DNA of 54,380 nt from an uncultured Erysipelotrichaceae bacterium (GTDB lineage: Bacteria; Bacillota_I; Bacilli_A; Erysipelotrichales; Erysipelotrichaceae): NCBI GenBank assembly GCA_947649125.1, contig CANSQL010000013.1:1-54380 (forward strand). The letters run 5' to 3'. Numbering within the stretch: the first letter of the stretch is position 1; the number at the start of each line of letters is the position of its first letter. Positions 25,554 to 34,391 of the stretch are shown piece after piece. A program made the position numbers and the translations under genes. The notes below the pieces were generated by a model that worked only from the letters and a program-made list of their open reading frames with translations, had not been told where the DNA came from and searched no databases.

Positions 25554-26021
25554 TCAGAAAATTTTATTGAACTTCTTTTGAATTCGCTTCAGAATACGAT
25601 CGGTATAGGCTTTGATCGTATCCTGTGCATAGTTGAGCTCCAGTGATGCGCCGTATGCGTCCTTGCATTGATATTGGCAGATGTATACGACCGCAATCTG
25701 ATATTGAATATCGGTCAAGGAACTGAGCCATCGATCCAATTCCGCAATCCGGCTTTCATAGTATTTCAAATTGCTTTCTAAGTCGGCCAACTGATATTCT
25801 AAGCGCATCACGATATTCTGTTTTTCACTGTTGTTTTTTTGAACATTGATGATACTGCCGCCGATATGAGGGTTGTTGAGCACTTCTTGGTAGTGCTGCT
25901 TGAATTGTATGATGTCGTTTTGGATTTCCTGAATCTTATCCTTGTACATGTAGTAGCGCATCAATTCCTCTTTGATGTACATTCTTTCTCTTTCTTCCTT
26001 GCTGATTCTTAATTTCTGCAT
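25554..26021 (-). CDS. Phage late-gene activator, sigma-like (ArpU/RinA/Xpf type)
   Basis: The 155 residues have a charged N-terminus, a long coiled-coil stretch (about 25-100), and a C-terminal DNA-binding-like segment. The latter has ITDIQYQIAVVYICQYQCKDAYGASLELNYAQDTIKAYTDRILKRIQKKF, the form of the sigma-70 region-4-like helix-turn-helix in ArpU, RinA and PBSX Xpf activators. It probably turns on the late promoter 30 nt beyond its stop codon. GAGGTGAG precedes the ATG. It lies in a small cluster with the XRE gene and a 29-residue membrane peptide. Confidence 0.72.
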   Translation of the reverse strand: MQKLRISKEERERMYIKEELMRYYMYKDKIQEIQNDIIQFKQHYQEVLNNPHIGGSIINVQKNNSEKQNIVMRLEYQLADLESNLKYYESRIAELDRWLSSLTDIQYQIAVVYICQYQCKDAYGASLELNYAQDTIKAYTDRILKRIQKKFNKIF

Positions 26022-26034
26022 TGTCTCACCTCAT

Positions 26035-26124
26035 TTACTTCTTTCGGTATTGATGTGCCATGTATGAGATAAATGCGCACATACTGAGTAAGCCTGTGAA
26101 TACGCCTAATAAAAATTCTGCCAT
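26035..26124 (-). CDS. 29-residue one-pass membrane peptide
   Basis: The frame begins MAEFLLGVFTGLLSMCAFIS and ends YMAHQYRKK: a single membrane segment with a basic tail. AGGAGG lies 9 nt before the ATG. The stop is 13 nt before the activator gene, so the two are co-transcribed. Function unknown; it could be a small membrane regulator, a toxin-like peptide or a holin accessory. Its MAEFL start happens to resemble the MYAEFL of the toxins at 1291-3125, which I take as coincidence. Confidence 0.55.
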   Translation of the reverse strand: MAEFLLGVFTGLLSMCAFISYMAHQYRKK

Positions 26125-26137
26125 CGATGAATTCCTC

Positions 26138-26359
26138 CTAACTGTGTTGATTATTGCTATTTGTAATGTTATGGAATAAAAAAATATCGGTTATCGGTAC
26201 ATTCAGTTCATTTCCTACCGCAAGCAGGGACTTGATTTCACATGCGGCAGGATTTTGTTCGATCTTTCGATAAGCATATAAGGACATATTCAGCCTTTCT
26301 GCCATGTCCTTTTGCGTGATACCCTTGCTTCTTCGCAGCTGCTTGATCGTTTGCTTCAT
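26138..26359 (-). CDS. XRE-family transcriptional regulator of the tail locus
   Basis: I use the ATG at 26359, because the predicted transcription start (from the promoter at 26378-26406) lies downstream of the longer frame's ATG, and GGAGG is 7 nt before this one. The 73 residues are almost only a helix-turn-helix: IKQLRRSKGITQKDMAERLNMSLYAYRKIEQNP, then SLLAVGNELNVPITDIFLF. It is short for a phage repressor and has no oligomerisation domain. It heads the locus with its own strong promoter, so it may control the activator gene or be the substrate of the ImmA-type peptidase. Confidence 0.85.
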   Translation of the reverse strand: MKQTIKQLRRSKGITQKDMAERLNMSLYAYRKIEQNPAACEIKSLLAVGNELNVPITDIFLFHNITNSNNQHS

Positions 26360-26377
26360 ACCACCACCTCCGGTACA

Positions 26378-26406
26378 ATCATACATTACATTTAGCAATG
26401 TGTCAA
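26378..26406 (-). promoter_or_regulatory. Strong promoter of the XRE regulator gene
   Basis: On the minus strand TTGACA (26401-26406), a 17 bp spacer and TATGAT (26378-26383) form a near-consensus promoter. The transcript would have a short leader of about 15-20 nt to the AUG at 26359. Confidence 0.8.
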
Positions 26407-26458
26407 TCGCATATTACAAATAATTATCTCGCTTATGATTTTTAATGGCAGTCATCGA

Positions 26459-26593
26459 TTAGATTGATAATCCCGCAATCCCGGATAAGACGGCCGTTAA
26501 AACAAAAAAAGCATTCAAGCCTATTACAGCCCAAATGCTTTTGAATACTTGTATATGACGATAACTGATTATCTGTTCAATCACACTCTTCAT
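26459..26593 (-). CDS. 44-residue hydrophobic peptide
   Basis: The frame begins MKSVIEQIISYRHIQVFKS and has one membrane segment (IWAVIGLNAFFVLTAVLSG). AGAGGTG lies 7 nt before the ATG, and a promoter TTCAAT-17 bp-TATAAC is visible upstream on the minus strand. The coding part contains a hairpin with T-run (AAAGCATT ... AATGCTTTTTTT, about 26508-26542) that could terminate transcription inside the gene. That may mean it is regulated by attenuation or that the frame is not real. Function unknown; a small membrane toxin is one possibility. Confidence 0.4.
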   Translation of the reverse strand: MKSVIEQIISYRHIQVFKSIWAVIGLNAFFVLTAVLSGIAGLSI

Positions 26594-26769
26594 AACTAGT
26601 CACCTCTTATAAAGTTATATATTAAAATGGTCAGACATTGAATTCATGATAAAATTTTTTACATTCAAAATGAATAAGGTAGAAAAATTTGTGAATACAA
26701 CATAAGTTTTTTCTTTTGCATACTATCACCTTTTGTGTATTCATTAGATTTTAAATAAAGGTGTTAACT
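26594..26769. other. AT-rich intergenic stretch at the end of the polysaccharide operon
   Basis: There is no clear terminator and no supported gene. The upstream part (26605-26650) holds the likely promoter of the 44-residue peptide. Confidence 0.5.
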
Positions 26770-27834
26770 CTATTCATAAATTGAATCATAGTCATAAGTT
26801 GAATAGAATTCATAAATCTCTTTTAAATATTCTTGATAATTATTTTCAGTAAGTCTATTCTCATCCCTACTCATTTTCTCCAACATATATCTGTTTATAT
26901 CTTCACTATAGTGGATTAGATCTTTATAATTATTGAAATCTGTTATGATATCAAAATCATTACTGAAAGAAAACAAGTGAACATTATCATATTGGATAAG
27001 TGCTTCAATAATCATCCGCTCTCCATACAAATGTTTTTCTAATTTATTCTCTTGACTGACAGAATCCCACCAACATATACTATACGGTGTTAAAAAGTAA
27101 TAAAACTGTATATCGGGATTTTTTTGTACCGTTTCTACAAGATTAACATTTATATTCTTTTTAAAGTCTAAAATTTCTTGTTGAGAAGGTGACTGTTGAT
27201 CTGGAATTTTATCCTTTCTTTTAAACTGAGAGAGGACCGCTTTTTTGCCAAATACAACCCGATCATTCCAGTTATATATTTCATCAAAATTTATTTCAAA
27301 GTTTCTACTTTTACTATAAGTCATGAAAATTTTCAACGTGTTTTCAAACACTGATTTATTAAACAAATAATAAACATCATCAATAATACTTTCATTGGTT
27401 AAATATGTGGGATAAAATTCATCAGATTCTCTCATTGCATCTGCTTTATCATAAAATTTTGAATAATCTAAACCTCGAATAATGTATTTTATATTTGGAT
27501 TATAAACTAATGCTCTTTTTATATTATCGTCTATTTCTTTATATGTAGCTCCGGGAAACGGAACTTTAATGGAAGTTACATTAAATAGCTTATCAAATTC
27601 ACTAGTTTTAAAATTTTCAGTCATTGAAGTTCCTGTTATTATTGCATCATATTTATAATGACGCATTAATCCGTCATTATTATATCTACTATCATACATA
27701 TAATATCTAAAATTTTTATTTGGAAGATGATAGTGGGAGAAAGGGTCAACGTAGATAGTCAATCCAGCAACAATTAATAGGCATATAGAAGCAACTCCTA
27801 ATAAAATCAAACTATATTTTTTGTTCTTATCCAT
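26770..27834 (-). CDS. AlgX/DltD-like SGNH-family protein for polysaccharide O-acylation
   Basis: The 354 residues have an N-terminal membrane segment (about 8-28) and an external SGNH-hydrolase-like domain. The serine motif is in YDAIITGTSMTENFKTSEF (about 60-78, GTS) and the C-terminal Asp/His pair is in YKDLIHYSEDINRYM. Such proteins partner with MBOAT acyltransferases (AlgI-AlgX/AlgJ, DltB-DltD, PatA-PatB) and place the acyl group on the exported glycan. It is the last gene of the operon, 12 nt after the MBOAT gene. Confidence 0.82.
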   Translation of the reverse strand: MDKNKKYSLILLGVASICLLIVAGLTIYVDPFSHYHLPNKNFRYYMYDSRYNNDGLMRHYKYDAIITGTSMTENFKTSEFDKLFNVTSIKVPFPGATYKEIDDNIKRALVYNPNIKYIIRGLDYSKFYDKADAMRESDEFYPTYLTNESIIDDVYYLFNKSVFENTLKIFMTYSKSRNFEINFDEIYNWNDRVVFGKKAVLSQFKRKDKIPDQQSPSQQEILDFKKNINVNLVETVQKNPDIQFYYFLTPYSICWWDSVSQENKLEKHLYGERMIIEALIQYDNVHLFSFSNDFDIITDFNNYKDLIHYSEDINRYMLEKMSRDENRLTENNYQEYLKEIYEFYSTYDYDSIYE

Positions 27835-27846
27835 ATATATCCCTCC

Positions 27847-29304
27847 CTAAAAGTTAAAGTACAAAAATGTACTTACTCCTGATAACGATATGATTGAATA
27901 GAATAACAAGAGCCCGGATACCAATGCGCTTTTTATTGTTGGAGTAAACCGGTTAATTCTCTCATTAGTATTTTTGAAAAATAGCATTGCGAATACTGCA
28001 CAGATAAACAAAATAACAGGATAAACTGCCAGTAAATATGAGCCAACATATCCTAAGCGTTTTAAAACAAATTCAATTCCGATGCAATTTAAGCTATTAG
28101 CAATCTCACTTGATAACGGTTTAAAATTAAATAATAAGATTTCCTTGATCAACATAATAGCATCATTTAATGAATCGGCTCTAAATATAATCCATGTTAG
28201 ATTTATGAAAATAAACATAATCATCCAAGATAAAGCCGGATGAATTGTTTTTATTTTATCCTTAAAAATTCTTTCAACCACCATCATTAATCCGTGTAAG
28301 ACTCCCCATACAATAAATGTGTAATTAGCACCATGCCATATTCCTGATATCAGAAATACAATAAAAAGATTGATATATGTTCTTATTTTGCCTTTTCTAT
28401 TTCCACCTAAAGGAAAATACACATAAGTACGTAAAAACCTTGTAAGTGTAATATGCCACCTTTTCCAAAATTCTGTTACTGTTAATGCTTTATATGGTGA
28501 ATTAAAATTCATAGGAAGATCAATATTAAACATTTTTGCTATTCCCGTCGCCATATCACAATACCCACTAAAATCAAAATAAATTTGGGTCGTATATGCA
28601 AGTGCTACAAAAATTGCATTCGTAGTTCCCAATTTGCCAATGCTGGAAAATCCCCAATTTGCAACATTTCCAAATGTATCTGCAATCAACACCTTTTTTG
28701 CTAAACCAAAAGAAAAAGCCATTAGACCAACTGAAAAATTATTCCAATTAAACTTCTTTTTGTCAAGATTATCAAATTGAGGAATGGTTTCATTGTGCAA
28801 CACAATAGGTCCTGCAATTAGTTGAGGAAAAAAACAAACAAAAAGAGCATACTGTCTAAAAGAATATTCCTCAATATTATTTTTGTAATTATCAATTACA
28901 TAGCTTAACTGTTGAAAAGTAAAGAAACTAATTCCTAAAGGAAGTAGAATGTTAGTAATGTTAAAATTTGTTCTAAATAAAATATTGAGATTTTGGACAA
29001 AGAATCCCATGTATTTATAATAGAAAAGTACCCCAACGTTGCCGACACATCCAATAACGAGTAGCAATAGTTTTGTCTTTTTATCTTGAGTGCTGTTCAT
29101 CATTTTTCCCAAGCCAAAGTTTAAAAAAATGCTACAGATAATAATTGGAAGATAATTGATATTGAAATAGGCATAGAACCACAGTGACATTACAATTAAA
29201 AAATACTCAGCAAGCGAGTATCTTTTAATATAATTAAGTATGTAATATCCTATCAAAGAAATAGGAAGAAAAGCAAATATAAATACATATGAATTAAATA
29301 ACAT
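27847..29304 (-). CDS. MBOAT O-acyltransferase (AlgI/DltB family)
   Basis: The 485 residues contain about eleven hydrophobic segments. The membrane-bound O-acyltransferase signature is clear: LPLGISFFTFQQLSYVID, FFPQLIAGPIV, then FWKRWHITLTRFLRTYVYFPLGGN and SGIWHGANYTFIVWGVLHG with the catalytic histidine (about residue 320). It carries an acyl group across the membrane for O-acetylation of the surface polysaccharide. The SGNH partner is encoded directly downstream. Confidence 0.92.
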   Translation of the reverse strand: MLFNSYVFIFAFLPISLIGYYILNYIKRYSLAEYFLIVMSLWFYAYFNINYLPIIICSIFLNFGLGKMMNSTQDKKTKLLLLVIGCVGNVGVLFYYKYMGFFVQNLNILFRTNFNITNILLPLGISFFTFQQLSYVIDNYKNNIEEYSFRQYALFVCFFPQLIAGPIVLHNETIPQFDNLDKKKFNWNNFSVGLMAFSFGLAKKVLIADTFGNVANWGFSSIGKLGTTNAIFVALAYTTQIYFDFSGYCDMATGIAKMFNIDLPMNFNSPYKALTVTEFWKRWHITLTRFLRTYVYFPLGGNRKGKIRTYINLFIVFLISGIWHGANYTFIVWGVLHGLMMVVERIFKDKIKTIHPALSWMIMFIFINLTWIIFRADSLNDAIMLIKEILLFNFKPLSSEIANSLNCIGIEFVLKRLGYVGSYLLAVYPVILFICAVFAMLFFKNTNERINRFTPTIKSALVSGLLLFYSIISLSGVSTFLYFNF

Positions 29305-29362
29305 ATTAACAAATCCCTACCTTCTATAGTTTTTTAAATTATTTCACCCTAAGAATTTGAAA

Positions 29363-30430
29363 TTACTTATAAAACTCCACATACCACTCGGCAAATGCTC
29401 TCAGTCCGGTCCTTAAATCCGTACTTGGCTTAAACCCAAAATCCTGTTCTAACGGAGCTGTATCGGCATATGTCACAGGGACATCACCCGGCTGCATTGC
29501 CACCAACTCTTTATGCGCTTCAAAATCATAGCTTTCAGGCAATACCTTTGCGGCTATCAGCTCCTGCTGCAGAATATCGACAAATTCCAGTAAATTCTCA
29601 GGGTGGTTATTACCGATGTTATAAACCTTATACGGCGGTATCGGCAATCCATCCGCTCCAAGCTTCCTATCCGGCGCTTTCTGCATTACTCTGACAATTC
29701 CCTCCACAATATCATCAATATAAGTGAAATCTCTTTGACAGTTTCCATAATTGAATATTTTAATTGTCTCATTATTTCTCAATTTATCCGTAAATCCGAA
29801 ATATGCCATATCCGGTCTGCCCGCAGGTCCGTATACGGTAAAAAAACGCAATCCCGTAGAAGGTATATTATATAGCTTACTATAGGCATGTGCCATCAAT
29901 TCATTTGATTTCTTGGTTGCCGCATAAAGTGATACCGGATTATCAACTTGATCCTCTGTAGAATACGGCACCTTTTTATTCGATCCGTATACACTCGATG
30001 ATGAAGCATAGACGAAATGCTGAACACCCAGCTTTCCGTTATCATAGCTGTGTCTGCATTCCTCTAAAAGATTATAAAAGCCGATCACATTGCTTTGTAT
30101 ATAAGCATCAGGATTGGTAATCGAATATCTGACACCTGCTTGCGCAGCCATATTGATAACGATATCAAACGAATATTTTTCAAATAAAGAATGAATAAAA
30201 TCTCTGTCGGAAATATCGTTTTTATAAAATATAAATTTTTCAAATTTCTTTAGTTCATCCAGTCGATATTCCTTAATTCTCACATCATAATAATCATTGA
30301 CATTGTCAACACCGATAACTGTAACATTAAATTCCGTCAGAAGTCTTTTACATAAATTAGAACCGATAAAGCCTGCAGCTCCTGTCACTAATACTACTTT
30401 ATCTGTTAAATCAATATTATACTTTAACAT
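29363..30430 (-). CDS. UDP-glucuronate 4-epimerase (NAD-dependent epimerase)
   Basis: The 355 residues form a short-chain dehydrogenase-type epimerase: GAAGFIGSNLCKRLL (NAD site, about 17-31), a long DVRIKEYRLDEL insertion typical of glucuronate epimerases, then ASSSSVYGSNKKVPYS and YAATKKSNELMAHAYS with the YxxxK pair. TGLRFFTVYGPAGRPDMAYF and RDFTYIDDIVEGI complete the pattern. It converts UDP-glucuronate to UDP-galacturonate, using the product of the dehydrogenase encoded just upstream. The gene is less AT-rich than its neighbours. Confidence 0.88.
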   Translation of the reverse strand: MLKYNIDLTDKVVLVTGAAGFIGSNLCKRLLTEFNVTVIGVDNVNDYYDVRIKEYRLDELKKFEKFIFYKNDISDRDFIHSLFEKYSFDIVINMAAQAGVRYSITNPDAYIQSNVIGFYNLLEECRHSYDNGKLGVQHFVYASSSSVYGSNKKVPYSTEDQVDNPVSLYAATKKSNELMAHAYSKLYNIPSTGLRFFTVYGPAGRPDMAYFGFTDKLRNNETIKIFNYGNCQRDFTYIDDIVEGIVRVMQKAPDRKLGADGLPIPPYKVYNIGNNHPENLLEFVDILQQELIAAKVLPESYDFEAHKELVAMQPGDVPVTYADTAPLEQDFGFKPSTDLRTGLRAFAEWYVEFYK

Positions 30431-30435
30431 AATAT

Positions 30436-31668
30436 CTAGTCCCTTCTAAAGATATCTCTTGTATAAACTTTTTCTTGAACATCATCAAGACATGAATCGT
30501 ATCGATTCGCTACGATTGCCTGTGCCTTTTGTTTAAATTTATTTAGATCATTGATAACCTCACTTCCAAAGAAGGTGGTTCCGTCTTCTAAGGATGGCTC
30601 ATATATGATAACCTTGGCTCCCTTTGCCTTGATTCTTTTCATGACCCCTTGAATCGAGGATTGTCTGAAATTATCACTGTTTGATTTCATCGTTAAACGG
30701 TAGATTCCGACCACGATTTCCTTTTCCTTGGCCGAATCATAGAAATCGTTTGACTGATAACCACCGGCAATTTCTAAAACCTTATCGGCAATATAATCCT
30801 TTCTCGTTCTGTTTGATTGAACAATTGCGCTCATCATCTCCTGCGGTACATCTTCGTAATTAGCGAGTAATTGCTTTGTATCCTTCGGTAGACAGTATCC
30901 GCCGTAACCAAAAGATGGATTGTTGTAGTGGGTTCCGATGCGCGGATCGAGGCATACGCCGTTAATGATCTCTTGAGTATTAAGTCCCTTCATTTCACAA
31001 TATGTATCCAATTCATTAAAATAGGATACCCTTAATGCCAGATAGGTATTCGCAAACAGCTTAACAGCTTCTGCTTCCGTAAAGCCCATAAATAACGTAT
31101 CGATATCTTTTTTTATCGCTCCCTCTTGTAGCAGTTCGGCAAACGTATGTGCTGCCTTTAATAACTTATCATCGTTTAAGTCAGTTCCGACGATGATTCT
31201 TGACGGATACAGATTATCGTAAAGCGCCTTTGATTCTCTTAAAAACTCCGGCGAGAAAAGAATATTGTTTGTGCCGTATTTTTTTCTTATGCTTTCTGTA
31301 TAGCCGACCGGAATTGTACTCTTAATAATCATAACAGCATCGGGATTTATTCGCATAACTGTTTCAATTACATTTTCTACTGCGCTTGTATCAAAGAAAT
31401 TCTTTTTTGAATCATAGTTGGTGGGTGCGGCAATCACAACAAATTCAGCATCCTTATAAGCTTTTTCTGCATCCAATGTCGCATTTAGATTCAAATCCTT
31501 TGTACTTAAAAAGGCTTCGATTTCATTATCTTGAATCGGAGACCTTCTTGCGTTTATCATATTCACTTTTTCTTCAATAATATCAACTGCCGTAACTTCA
31601 TGGTGCTGTGCTAATAAAGTGGCTATGCTTAAGCCTACATAGCCCGTTCCTGCGACTGCGATTTTCAT
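30436..31668 (-). CDS. ugd: UDP-glucose 6-dehydrogenase family protein
   Basis: The 410-residue protein starts [20 protein letters not shown] (Rossmann site). It has [65 protein letters not shown] and the catalytic-cysteine motif [14 protein letters not shown] (about residue 255). The length, and the order of NAD-binding, central and UDP-binding domains, fit UDP-glucose/GDP-mannose dehydrogenases. With the epimerase next to it, UDP-glucose is the likely substrate, giving UDP-glucuronate for the polysaccharide. It lies 5 nt upstream of the epimerase gene. Confidence 0.92.
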   Translation of the reverse strand: MKIAVAGTGYVGLSIATLLAQHHEVTAVDIIEEKVNMINARRSPIQDNEIEAFLSTKDLNLNATLDAEKAYKDAEFVVIAAPTNYDSKKNFFDTSAVENVIETVMRINPDAVMIIKSTIPVGYTESIRKKYGTNNILFSPEFLRESKALYDNLYPSRIIVGTDLNDDKLLKAAHTFAELLQEGAIKKDIDTLFMGFTEAEAVKLFANTYLALRVSYFNELDTYCEMKGLNTQEIINGVCLDPRIGTHYNNPSFGYGGYCLPKDTKQLLANYEDVPQEMMSAIVQSNRTRKDYIADKVLEIAGGYQSNDFYDSAKEKEIVVGIYRLTMKSNSDNFRQSSIQGVMKRIKAKGAKVIIYEPSLEDGTTFFGSEVINDLNKFKQKAQAIVANRYDSCLDDVQEKVYTRDIFRRD

Positions 31669-31671
31669 AAT

Positions 31672-33150
31672 TTACTCTCCTCTTTTCCATTTAAATCTTA
31701 AAAAATCTTTATTAAAGACATAAAATACCGCTGTAATTGTAACCAATGAAATCACTGATACTTTCAATGCAAAAATAATCCAAGAAATATACGTATAATT
31801 TATAAAATCAATTTCCGATGATAAAAGCAGAATAAGCCCAACACAAACACTGTCTAACAGAATCAACTTAATAAATCTAATATATTTCCTACTTAAAATA
31901 TTATTTCTTAAATAATATACAGATGATAATATTCGGAATGACACCGAAACACAGGTACCGATCGCTACACCGATCAAACCTAATCTATTCACAAAATAAA
32001 TCGAAATGATGATATTTAAGATACACTCAATTAAACTGTACATTTGAGTTTGCTTAAAATGACCGGCTGAAAAAATAATCGTTGTATAGGGATATCTCAG
32101 AACATATACTGCATAGCTGATTACAATCCAGTATGCAAAGGCAGGGTTAAAATAATCCACATCGGTAACTCCCTTTGTATAAACTAAAACGAATGGAACA
32201 ATTGTATTAATAGTAATGCTGAAAATTAACGTAACTATGTAGTGAAAAAAGCACTCGAATTTATTAAAGCTTGAGTAAAGCAGTTGATAATCATCACTTG
32301 CTAATATTTTACCAAAGTAAGATTTATAACCTGTAGTAAATGAAATCAAAATACTTTTTAAATTATTCAACGGCATCGCATAAATGTTATAGATTGAAAC
32401 ATTTGCCAATGATGAAAAAACAGTCAGAACAAAAATATCTATATTATTCGCAATAACCGTAGACATGTGCTGAAACATGCCGCTCCATTTATTAGGAAGA
32501 TAATCTTTACCATCATCCTTAAAATTAAAGTTATAATGATGATGTACATAATAGCTTAAACAAATCGGTCTGGCTAAAAATATTATTGATGATGTCAGTT
32601 TAACAAATTGAATACTGAAATCCAGATTGATCAACAAAATAGAAATAAATATATTAAATATGAGTGTTAATGAATTTATCGTTAAAGAGATGTATTCCTT
32701 TTGATCTGAATTTAATATCAAAGAATTACAGATTCCGAAGTAATATTGCGCAAACGAACTGACAGATAATGAAAGCAATAAAGTAGCTGTAAATAAGAAC
32801 CCAAAACCTGAATTGTTCACGTAATTATAAAAAAACATTAATACTGCTATGTAAACAATCAAGATATATGCTACTTTTTTAAAATATCTTTGTGCACTCT
32901 TATATATTCTAAATATTGTTTCATCATCTTTTTCCGCCATAGGTTTATAAAGAGTAGATTGTACAACTGAGCCTACACCTAAATCTAATAAAGAAATACT
33001 CGAGAGCATTTGAGTCATTGAAGTTGATAAGCCGTAAACTAAAGAGCCGTATTTATTCAAGAATAAATTAGGAATAATTAGACCGGAAACTATTGCTATA
33101 AATTGATAAAACAGAGAGATTAAATTATTAATGTATAATTTCTTTTTCAT
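31672..33150 (-). CDS. wzx: Polysaccharide flippase (Wzx, MOP superfamily)
   Basis: The 492-residue protein starts at MKKKLYINNLISLFYQFIAI behind GAGGG; the longer frame uses TTG inside the previous gene. It has 12-14 hydrophobic segments, with LIIPNLFLNKYGSLVYGLSTSMTQMLSSISLLDLGVGSVVQ in the first third, the pattern of Wzx/O-antigen exporters. It carries lipid-linked repeat units across the membrane for the polymerase encoded at 34392. The start overlaps the end of the upstream glycosyltransferase gene. Confidence 0.88.
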   Translation of the reverse strand: MKKKLYINNLISLFYQFIAIVSGLIIPNLFLNKYGSLVYGLSTSMTQMLSSISLLDLGVGSVVQSTLYKPMAEKDDETIFRIYKSAQRYFKKVAYILIVYIAVLMFFYNYVNNSGFGFLFTATLLLSLSVSSFAQYYFGICNSLILNSDQKEYISLTINSLTLIFNIFISILLINLDFSIQFVKLTSSIIFLARPICLSYYVHHHYNFNFKDDGKDYLPNKWSGMFQHMSTVIANNIDIFVLTVFSSLANVSIYNIYAMPLNNLKSILISFTTGYKSYFGKILASDDYQLLYSSFNKFECFFHYIVTLIFSITINTIVPFVLVYTKGVTDVDYFNPAFAYWIVISYAVYVLRYPYTTIIFSAGHFKQTQMYSLIECILNIIISIYFVNRLGLIGVAIGTCVSVSFRILSSVYYLRNNILSRKYIRFIKLILLDSVCVGLILLLSSEIDFINYTYISWIIFALKVSVISLVTITAVFYVFNKDFLRFKWKRGE

Positions 33151-34375
33151 ATGATCCCTCAATAACTGAAATCCATTCAGCTACTATTTTTTCTGCTGTA
33201 AAATCATTTTTTCTTTCTTGTAGCTTTTGCTTGTAATGAAGCTGCATGCTTTCGTTCTGCAATAGATCAACAATACCTTGTGCCATGGTTAATTCTGCAT
33301 TAGTTAACGGATCATCATAGTTATATTTATTACCGTCAAAACAAGGGACAATCACTCCATATTCCCCATGCACTATTTCATCCACTTTATCAACTTTTAA
33401 ATTCGGATCAAGCAACTCCCTGGCTCCTGCTGTATAATCGGTAGAAATAATCGGAACTTGACAATAAATAGCTTCAACTACAGCATTTCCTAACCCTTCA
33501 TCAAGTGACGAGAAAGCAAAAATTTCACAGTTATCATAATAGTATTTAGGATTACCCACAAAACCGACTAAATATATGTTATTCTGCAAGTTATAATCGA
33601 TAATCAGCTTATTTAAATATTCGTTCAACGGTCCCACTCCTAATATATACAATTTAGCTGTAGGTATAGCTTTTATGACTTCTGAAAAGGCTCGGATTAG
33701 GTGCCATTGACCTTTACAATTGGACAAGCGACCTACATTTAAAATGTTATTATTTCCTTCAATTTTCAAATAGTTACTATTTTCAGTAGTAAATTCATTG
33801 ATTACACAAGCATTATAAATAACTTTAAATTTACTTTCCGGAATTTTATATGTAAAAGACGCATCTTTTTTTACTCCTTCGGAAATCGCAATGATCTGAT
33901 CACATTTTTTAAGATTAAACCTTATCGCATAGTTTTTCAAAAATCCTGATTCTCTTATACTGGTATAATTTCTTAAAGAAATAATATTTTTTTCTTTAGT
34001 TTTTGAAAGAACATTCAATATATCAGCGGGAAATAAAAAACTTATCGCCGCATGTATATTGTATTGTTTTTTTAACCTTTTCAAAATGATTACTCTGAGA
34101 ATAAGTTTAATTACCCTTTTTACAAAAGGTATCCGCAATAGAATATTACTATGAGCGTAGTTTTCTTCTATTTCTTTTTTCAGCGATATTAATTGGCCTT
34201 TGTAATCATAAAAATGTTCACTTGGACTTTCAATAATTGTTAGATAAACATTATAAAATTTGCTTAATTCAATACTCAAATTTCCGACTGTTTTTTCCGC
34301 TCCGCCACCGACCATGTTTGGAATTATAAACATAATATTCTTCTTAACGCTTGTTTCTTTTTTATTTGCTGACAT
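33128..34375 (-). CDS. Glycosyltransferase family 4
   Basis: The 415 residues show the GT-B fold of GT4 enzymes: IPNMVGGGAEKTVGNLSIEL at the N-terminus, GRLSNCKGQWHLIRAFSEVI, LYILGVGPLNEYL and the C-terminal SSLDEGLGNAVVEAIYCQVPIISTDYTAGARELL with the E-x7-E nucleotide-sugar motif. It adds one sugar to the lipid-linked repeat unit on the cytoplasmic face. The sugar cannot be predicted. It lies between the polymerase and flippase genes. Confidence 0.9.
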   Translation of the reverse strand: MSANKKETSVKKNIMFIIPNMVGGGAEKTVGNLSIELSKFYNVYLTIIESPSEHFYDYKGQLISLKKEIEENYAHSNILLRIPFVKRVIKLILRVIILKRLKKQYNIHAAISFLFPADILNVLSKTKEKNIISLRNYTSIRESGFLKNYAIRFNLKKCDQIIAISEGVKKDASFTYKIPESKFKVIYNACVINEFTTENSNYLKIEGNNNILNVGRLSNCKGQWHLIRAFSEVIKAIPTAKLYILGVGPLNEYLNKLIIDYNLQNNIYLVGFVGNPKYYYDNCEIFAFSSLDEGLGNAVVEAIYCQVPIISTDYTAGARELLDPNLKVDKVDEIVHGEYGVIVPCFDGNKYNYDDPLTNAELTMAQGIVDLLQNESMQLHYKQKLQERKNDFTAEKIVAEWISVIEGSYEKEIIH

Positions 34376-34391
34376 ACTATTTCCCTCACTT

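Noticed and set aside
9572-26406. Complete or decaying prophage
   Set aside because: No head, packaging, replication or integration genes are seen, while every tail and lysis gene is intact.
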